Below are positions 61,860 through 64,000 of a stretch of 64,000 bases of DNA, piece after piece. This stretch comes from Epiperipatus broadwayi. Lineage: Eukaryota > Onychophora > Udeonychophora > Euonychophora > Peripatidae. The first letter of the stretch is position 1. The number at the start of each line of letters is the position of its first letter. The position numbers and the translations under genes were made by a program. The notes beneath the pieces are model-generated. The model was not told where the DNA came from. It worked only from the letters and a program-made list of their open reading frames with translations, and did not search any database. The stretch is from assembly GCA_028023455.1 (NCBI GenBank), contig JAQFVV010006273.1, positions 1,114,001 to 1,178,000 on the forward strand. Reading direction: 5' to 3'.

Positions 61860-62880
61860 TGTCAATGTAAAGGATTAGAACTCACCCCAATGAATGTTTG
61901 TTATCAGCAAATGGATATCTCAATTTTCTTCACATACAATTTTTTTTTCCCAAGACCAAATTTTCTATGCACTCTAGCATCTATCCTGTAAGATATCTTG
62001 GGGATTTTGAGTATTCACTTTTCTTCACTTCTAACACTTCAGATGTTGGAGTAAGTATATTAATCTATTATAGAGCACATTTTGAGTCTTTTAATACTCT
62101 TTATCTTGATAAAAGCATGATTATCATTTCATTTTATCATAATAACAAACCTGCTTTGATACAACAGTTTATTTGTCAGATCAATCTCATTCTTTCTTCA
62201 AATTCATCCCCTACTCTCATTTACAGTGACTTTGATATGCCTTATGCTGATTTTGATCATAAGTACTTCCATATTATTAACTGTAGATTGATGAGTGGAA
62301 AAGGCTTCTTCCCTAGTAATGCTTTCTCTTTCTATACATTAAGGCATTCAATTCTTATTGACATTTTATTTTAGTTACCAAATATTCCATCTTTGCAACC
62401 AGTTTGCTTTTCAGATCACTTGGCACTTCCCATTCAAATTGATATTAATATACACACCCAACATGCTCTTTACTATAATGATTTATTAGAGTATTGCTTA
62501 AGGCTATATCTCCAGAGACAGTTTATTTTAAAAAGATTCATATTCTTTTGCTATAACCTTTAGTTGCTTGGTTTTTATTTATCAATATAATACAATCTGT
62601 CATTAAGCCTTTTACTAGTATGAATAAATCACATACAGCTTTAATTAAGGAACTTGATCGCATTAATTTGAAATTGAAGGCTACTTCTTTCTTGAAAATG
62701 ACCCTACTATATGCCAATTATATCAATTGAACTCATAAAGTACCTTTTTTTCAATTTCATTTGGGATAAAAAAGCTGTCACAATCAGAGCCTTGTATAAA
62801 CATATAAAAGATAATGGACTTTTCTTTACTCAATCTTGAAGATGGTATCCACGAGGTTTAATGTGCTCATCTGACAGATT
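61860..62880 (+). pseudogene. L1/Tx1-like non-LTR relic: endonuclease joined to RT C-terminus
   Basis: A frame at 61898-62374 contains TSNTSDVGVSILIYY, SSPTLIYSDFDMPYADFDH (GDFN position) and TLRHSILIDILF (R-xx-RID-x-I position). After a stop come LPNIPSLQPVCFSDHLALPI, with a clean SDH motif. Downstream, FNFIWDKKAVTIRALYKHIK near 62753-62812 matches the FxW...R-x-xLYxPKxxGGL block at the C-terminal end of L1/Tx1-type ORF2. The RT core between them is missing, so this copy has a large internal deletion. Several stops confirm it is dead. Confidence 0.55.
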
Positions 62881-62965
62881 AAATATATGTTTAGTAAATA
62901 TATTATAAAAGTTGATTTAAATGTTTTTATGGTAAATATTACAATCATTTTATTTTATTTTCTAG

Positions 62966-63041
62966 GTATGGATAATATGCTACCAAGTCCGAGTTGCAAA
63001 ACAATCTTGCCGTGCAGCCCTATTGTTAACAAAATGGGAGA
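62966..63041 (+). CDS. candidate host exon (76 nt), unknown gene
   Basis: A pyrimidine-rich tract TTTTATTTTATTTTCTAG ends at 62965 and GTAAGA begins at 63042, giving consensus acceptor and donor around 76 bases. The interval is notably GC-richer than its flanks and open in two frames. One reads WIICYQVRVAKQSCRAALLL, the other MDNMLPSPSCKTILPCSPIV. I do not recognise either peptide. No neighbouring exon could be linked within the window, and chance cannot be excluded. Confidence 0.35.
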
Positions 63042-63306
63042 GTAAGATATTTTTTTTAAAATCAATCTTTTATTGTTATTACCATTATTATTATTAAGCA
63101 TTACAACCAGTACATTAAAAAGAAACAGAAAAGAATATTCTGCATATATTTATTATAAGTGTTATGTTTTATTACAATTTCAAATGTAAACATTATAAAC
63201 AAAAATAAATTATATTCATTTTTTATTGTAAATAATAATGATTCTTAGAACAAAATATTTTTACTGACTTTCTAAGTTCTTGAAACTTTCAATATATATA
63301 TATATT

Positions 63307-63837
63307 TGTCGTTCAATGATGATTTGGACAATGGAACATCCCATTCATTTTTTTTAAAATAAATTGATCATTATTAATACATCTCATATTGTAAAACTAT
63401 TCTGTCACATACTACTTATGTTCATTAACCTGAAATATCTTTTAGTTGTTGCATTACTGATACAAGAGTGATAACCTTATTTTTAGTCTTTAAATAATGC
63501 TCTGTATTCAGGAGAGTTGAAGCTCACCCGAAAAGCAATGAATAAATAAAATATAAAGCAGGCTGAGGTGATAATATATTTATTATTTAGAAACACAATA
63601 ATAACAAACTTAATTCAAGACACAACACAATATTCATGTCTCCACAATCTTAATATAACATTTGAATTTCACATAGCTCTGTAATTCATAATTTATGAGT
63701 TTTATTATGTACTCATTTCAGTTAATATAAGACTTTACCTTATCCATTGTGGCTCTTGTCTTCTTTTTCATTGCTGAAGACTTGCTGAATTTTACCATTT
63801 TCGCATATTAATTTAAACAGCAATATAAAACATTACA
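63307..63837 (-). repeat. 3' LTR of a Ty3/gypsy-like element at the window edge
   Basis: On the minus strand a polypurine tract CATAAAGGAAGGA (complement of 63838-63850) is followed by TGTAATGTTTTATATTGCTG, the LTR start. The proposed end, ...GAACGACA at 63307, gives TG...CA termini and a 531-bp LTR, but the far end is less certain because no partner copy is in the window. An AATAAA-rich stretch lies in its middle. Confidence 0.5.
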
Positions 63838-63960
63838 TCCTTCCTTTATGTGTACTTCAGGATGCCACCAAATCACATTATAATTCTATTCAACAGCAAG
63901 AGCTCATGCTCTCTAGCAGATTCTAGAATAATCTTACTGATCAGAGCATCTCCCTCTATT

Positions 63961-64000
63961 CTAGAACATAATCCTTAAATCTCATTGGTGGTTTACACAT
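63961..64000 (-). CDS. C-terminus of Ty3/gypsy-like Pol (integrase tail), partial
   Basis: The minus-strand frame reads CKPPMRFKDYVLE followed by TAG at 63961-63963. A KPPxRFKDYVxE-type tail is the common last stretch of Ty3/gypsy integrases. Its position, about 110 bases before the polypurine tract and LTR, fits. The rest of the element lies beyond the right edge, so whether it is intact cannot be judged. Confidence 0.55.

Overview
The window is a piece of an AT-rich eukaryotic nuclear genome, most likely from an invertebrate animal. The evidence is the mix of element classes: Penelope-like retroelements with GIY-YIG endonuclease, APE-endonuclease non-LTR retrotransposons, Ty3/gypsy-type LTR elements, tRNA-derived SINEs, and long AAT, TA and TATG microsatellites. 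I see no bacterial or phage genes and no rRNA, true tRNA or CRISPR array. The sequence alone does not fix the phylum. No complete host gene is recognisable. The best host candidates are one possible 76-base exon near the right edge (62966-63041) and one CCAAT/GC-box island (about 56240-56540).

Layout. 1-4.2 kb: AT-rich spacer with a degenerate tandem repeat and a SINE. 4.2-6.6 kb: a decayed L1/Tx1-like endonuclease relic and a possible LTR. 7.5-10.8 kb: an internally deleted Ty3/gypsy element with both LTRs, Gag, zinc knuckle and protease on the minus strand. 10.8-13.5 kb: nothing recognisable. 13.5-15.8 kb: a palindromic foldback repeat split by a Penelope-like element, plus a half copy. 16.7-19.4 kb: a decayed minus-strand LINE split by a second foldback copy. 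19.8-22.2 kb: a second palindromic repeat family. 22.5-33.7 kb: a direct-repeat pair about 1.6 kb long around a decayed coiled-coil gag-like stretch. The right-hand repeat copy is split by a nearly full-length Jockey/CR1-like element and a truncated relative, both sitting in AAT arrays. 34.9-35.3 kb: a SINE tail-to-tail with a LINE 3' end.

35.6-38.5 kb and 45.4-54.5 kb are two copies of one long repeat. Copy 1 carries a Penelope-like insertion and copy 2 a 6.8-kb LTR element, both at the same internal TA tract. 39.2-45.0 kb holds two long LTRs and a broken gag/pol ending in an integrase C-terminus. 54.5-56.6 kb has promoter-like and hairpin-rich unique sequence. 56.8-58.1 kb is the third Penelope-like copy. 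58.3-60.0 kb is LTR- or promoter-like. 61.3 kb is a SINE, 61.8-62.9 kb an L1/Tx1-like relic, and 63.3-64.0 kb the 3' end of another gypsy element running off the window.

The main biological story is nested insertion with visible site preferences. Non-LTR elements sit inside AAT arrays, and two independent filled/empty site comparisons within the window support this. Two of three Penelope-like copies sit in TA tracts. All three are 5'-truncated, carry an inverted piece of themselves, and share a hairpin plus GAAAGTAC-like block near the 3' end that resembles a hammerhead ribozyme remnant. All boundaries were read by eye, without alignment software.
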